Assembly (NCBI RefSeq): GCF_002999335.1
Contig: NW_020312392.1
Span: 62,001 to 126,000 of the forward strand
DNA length: 64,000 bases
Source: Cyclospora cayetanensis
Taxonomy: Eukaryota > Apicomplexa > Conoidasida > Eucoccidiorida > Eimeriidae
Direction: 5' to 3'
The notes beneath the pieces were generated by a model that worked only from the letters and a program-made list of their open reading frames with translations, did no database searches and had not been told where the DNA came from. Below are positions 60,933 to 64,000 of this stretch, in pieces. Numbering within the stretch: the stretch's first letter is position 1; each line of letters opens with the position of its first letter. A program made the position numbers and the translations under genes.

Positions 60933-63900
60933 CTACGCTTGCTCGGTGGCTCCTTCCAGCGTCTCTTGCATCCTAGCACCAGCCACGCGCCTGGATAGCT
61001 GCCTATACGTGGCATATGTGGCTGGGGTTGGCCAGAGCCGACGTAGCGGCTGTAGCAAGGGTCGAAAAGCGTGCCTCTAACACGACCAGGCGGGGATCGA
61101 GGGGCGGGGAGACAGAGCTATTTGAAGAGGCTGATTGCATGGTAGACAGACCATCTGATGAGAGAGGTGCAATGAGTGGAGCACGCCAAATCGGGGGCTA
61201 ACTCTGTGCCAGGTGCCCTCGAGCCACCAACCCGGCAGCAAGCGCTATTCGATTCCTAACATCAGGGCACTCAGTATCTAACGAGGGTGCATTAGATGTG
61301 GCCATATCTGTGTGGTGCTTATATAAGAGCAGCCCTTCAAATACGAATATTTCCAAGCACATACAGGCACGCTGGCTGCGCAGAGCGAATCATAGGAAAA
61401 CTCATCGAGTCCGCAGATGATACGAGGCTTCATAGCAAACCGAGGCCGGCTGTTTCTCTACACATCCAGCAAGTAATCCTATTGCTTGGAGGCCAAGAGG
61501 AAAAACGGACCGTTTGGTGGCGTAGAGGACCAACTACGCCAAAACACTTTCTAATATACTAGTTATATTGGTAGGGATTTGATTGACTAGTTTCTCTGTA
61601 CGCGCACTATGGTTTGCAGAATACGACTACCTCGTTACAAGAAGTTGCAGCGTCGCTTGCGTGTGCGCCACACGCTATGTACTATGAGTGCTCAGAGTGG
61701 CTGGGGAGTGCAAGTCACGCGCACCCTTCCTGTCTCTTGCCTATTGTGTCGAGAACTGAGAAACGGCGGCAACCGAAGGTGGGAATCCCTACGGAAAACA
61801 CTTAACGAAATTTTATCATGCTTTCAACGAGTCAAAGCTACGTGTCACCCTACGGGGACCTGTGCTTTAACCGTTTTGGTAACTCTACAGCGTAAAGGGC
61901 AGCCAGTATACAGTCCTGAGAAGGCTCGGAAAGGATGCATCGGCGCCACCCAGCTGAAGCTATCCACAGTGCAGCCCCTGTCGATGGACTAAGCATGACT
62001 GATCAGAAATTCTGTTGCCTACTGAGTAGCTACCATAACGGTTGGCCGTAAACTCGAGTCTGGCCCTCAAAAGGGCCATTGCCCCACTTTTCCCTCAAGC
62101 CACACAGTCTCGCGCTTTAATGGCAAATGGAAGGCTGGAATGTGCTCATGATGACTCCCAGAGTATGAAGGGCCAGAATCTATACTTATGCACTGTGTTT
62201 TGCATTGGTCATACCGAATTAAGGAACGGGCAAGAAATCACTGTTGTTTCTGTTGCTCATATTTGTCCTTTACCACAAAGTAAAGTCAGCCAATACGGTA
62301 GGAATTAAAGTCGCCTAGACCTCTACGCGATAGGTTGCTGTATGCAACTTGGTGTGAGTGAATAGATGGATTGCTCAAAGGGTGTGGCAATATCCTTGCA
62401 CACTAGGCGTCTGCATCCTTCTGCCGCACTCTCGGTCCTACTGCCGGAACCCGTAGGGATGAGGGCAAAGGACAGAGGAGGGAATTATTTGAGAGTAGCA
62501 CTCTGAGACTTTTTAATAGGCTTGTCAGCTCATGGACAGATCCTTGGAAGAACTTTACACAGGGCCGTCCGAGTTCTTCGCTGCCCACACAGGAAGCTGA
62601 GGCCGCAGGTGTGAGCAGCACTTTCCTGTAGCGAAGTGCGGGAAATCTCGTTTATCGGATGCAAAAGATATGCAAACAAACCGCGCAGTCCACTTGGGTT
62701 GGCTTCCATTTAGTTAAACTCAGTCTAGGAAATTCAGCCGAATAGAGGGCTAGTAATTAGGTGGCCAGCTACACCGTAAAGCCGAAGTTGCGTAGTGATG
62801 AATTGTTCGAAATATGGGGAGATCCAGGGGTTGACCTTTGGGGCTCGCCATCTGTTGCGCTGCACATTACTGTGGCCACTGTACTTACAAGGCAGCAGTG
62901 AACGTAAGGTGGACCTGTCTGCGACTCCCTGGGAGGGAGGGGCAAAGAACCGGAGGGCCGCAAATCGTACATAAATCAAGGGGAACAGAGCGACAAATGA
63001 AGACAGAGGGCGAAGCCAACAACTGAGTTGGATTCATCCCAACAGGCTGCATGACATATTTGCCGTAGTGTCAAATCACATAGACTGCTGGATGGCGAAG
63101 AGCCAAAGCACTTCCTATCGGCGAAAAGTTTTCCGCGAGCAGTCTCATCGGTAAAGTTCTTACTGACAGCCTCTTTAAGGAGCCATGGTGCACGGGTATA
63201 AAGGAGTTGCGCTTCTTCTCATCAGCGACGCTCTGGGCATCAAGTCCTTCCATCTACCTACTCCTTGCAATGGGAGCTTGCTATCTTAGCAGCTAGAGCT
63301 CTCCAGCATCTGCCTGGAGACAATTCTGCGTGCTGCAAGAGACTCTTTATGGACTGTCTTGCCTCGTAAGAGAAAGGAAGACCTGTGAACAATACGCCCT
63401 TAATGGCAGTGTCTCTCTTTATGGCTTTGGAGGTGCCTGAGAACTTTCAATAGTGGGCTTCTGAAGAGATTAAGAATTCTTCCTGAGTCGTCTGCGGAAT
63501 GCGCCGCGCACTCACATGACCCGGGCAACGGAGCAGGAGCGACGAACAGACGCTGTACTCAAAAACTATTAACGACCAGACGCCTGTGGGGTGGGGTGGG
63601 GTCAGAAAAACCCCCTTGGAGACCCCTTTGCATTTTACAAGAGATGCTTAGCGTCCTCAAGGGTGTCTGTCAAGCATCGAACAAACGGACGCTTCACATA
63701 ACAGCACCAGCTCTCCAGAGGCACATATGTTTGGCACTTTAGCAAACGGCCGCACGAGCTAAATGCAAGACTGCTCCCCCTATGACTCACATGGCCGAGA
63801 ACAGCGCAAAGAAAAAGATACAAGAGAGCAAATTTCCAACTTGTTGAAGGTTTCCGGAACTGTAGCAACCCACTGTCTGAGCTAAGGCTGTAAACTTGGC

Positions 63901-64000
63901 TTCTGCCACTGCTGCTTCTAGAGAACCCCCGCTTTCTTGTGGCTCATCAATAGCCCCCGCACTGTCTTTCCACCGCTGCGCTGTCCCCCGGAATGCACAT

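Larger units (their letters stand above)
59274..64000. other. Gene-poor right end
   Basis: About 4.7 kb upstream of the Ser/Ala-rich gene to the window edge. CAG/CTG-rich up to about 59.6 kb, then ordinary sequence with only short unsupported frames. It contains the hairpin and palindrome listed separately. Confidence 0.45.

Overview
The window looks like nuclear DNA of a coccidian apicomplexan, most likely an Eimeria species. The genes are intron-rich with GT-AG junctions. Long CAG triplet runs are translated as Gln, Ala or Ser tracts inside otherwise ordinary proteins. The gene set is also apicomplexan in character: ApiAT-like transporters, a tubulin-tyrosine-ligase-like enzyme and PACRG. 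Assignments rest on reading conserved motifs by eye; no database search was possible. Exon joins were accepted where reading phase and family alignment agreed.

Layout, left to right. 1-2894 (-): most of a TTLL tubulin-modifying enzyme whose 3' end lies off the left edge. 4124-6168 (-): an unrecognised multi-exon protein with a signal peptide, a very acidic middle and a C-terminal membrane helix. 7309-9453 (+): a single-exon drug/metabolite (SLC35F/EamA-like) transporter. 12692-15037 and 18358-20443 (-): a tandem pair of two-exon ApiAT-like MFS transporters with the same intron position and phase. 22853-24883 (-): 26S proteasome lid subunit RPN6/PSMD11. 24884-30551: gene-poor DNA, strongly CAG/CTG-rich from about 29.1 kb.

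30552-34365 (+): a large Gln/Ala-rich protein of unknown function. 35641-35937: a 28-bp minisatellite. 36598-38892 (-): ribosomal protein L8 (uL2), resolved into seven exons. 39349-42588 (+): PACRG, resolved into eight exons and apparently using a GC-AG intron. 43606-44014 (-): an Ala-rich exon. 44250-47334 (-): an eight-exon TPR protein whose C-terminal half resembles the MSS51/MYND-protein C-terminal domain. 48380-50268 (+): PIG-P of the GPI-GlcNAc transferase, three exons. 50269-55582: no recognisable gene. 55583-59273 (-): a very large Ser/Ala/Gln-rich protein. 59274-64000: no recognisable gene, but a long perfect hairpin abutting a 24-bp palindrome near 60.9 kb.

There is no operon-like logic. 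The neighbours are independent eukaryotic genes: microtubule/flagellar (TTLL, PACRG), transport (DMT, two ApiATs), proteostasis and translation (RPN6, RPL8, TPR protein) and GPI-anchor synthesis (PIG-P). The least explained items are the signal-peptide/acidic/membrane protein, the TPR/MSS51-like protein with its Asn-Ser repeat, the two giant low-complexity proteins and the hairpin-palindrome.
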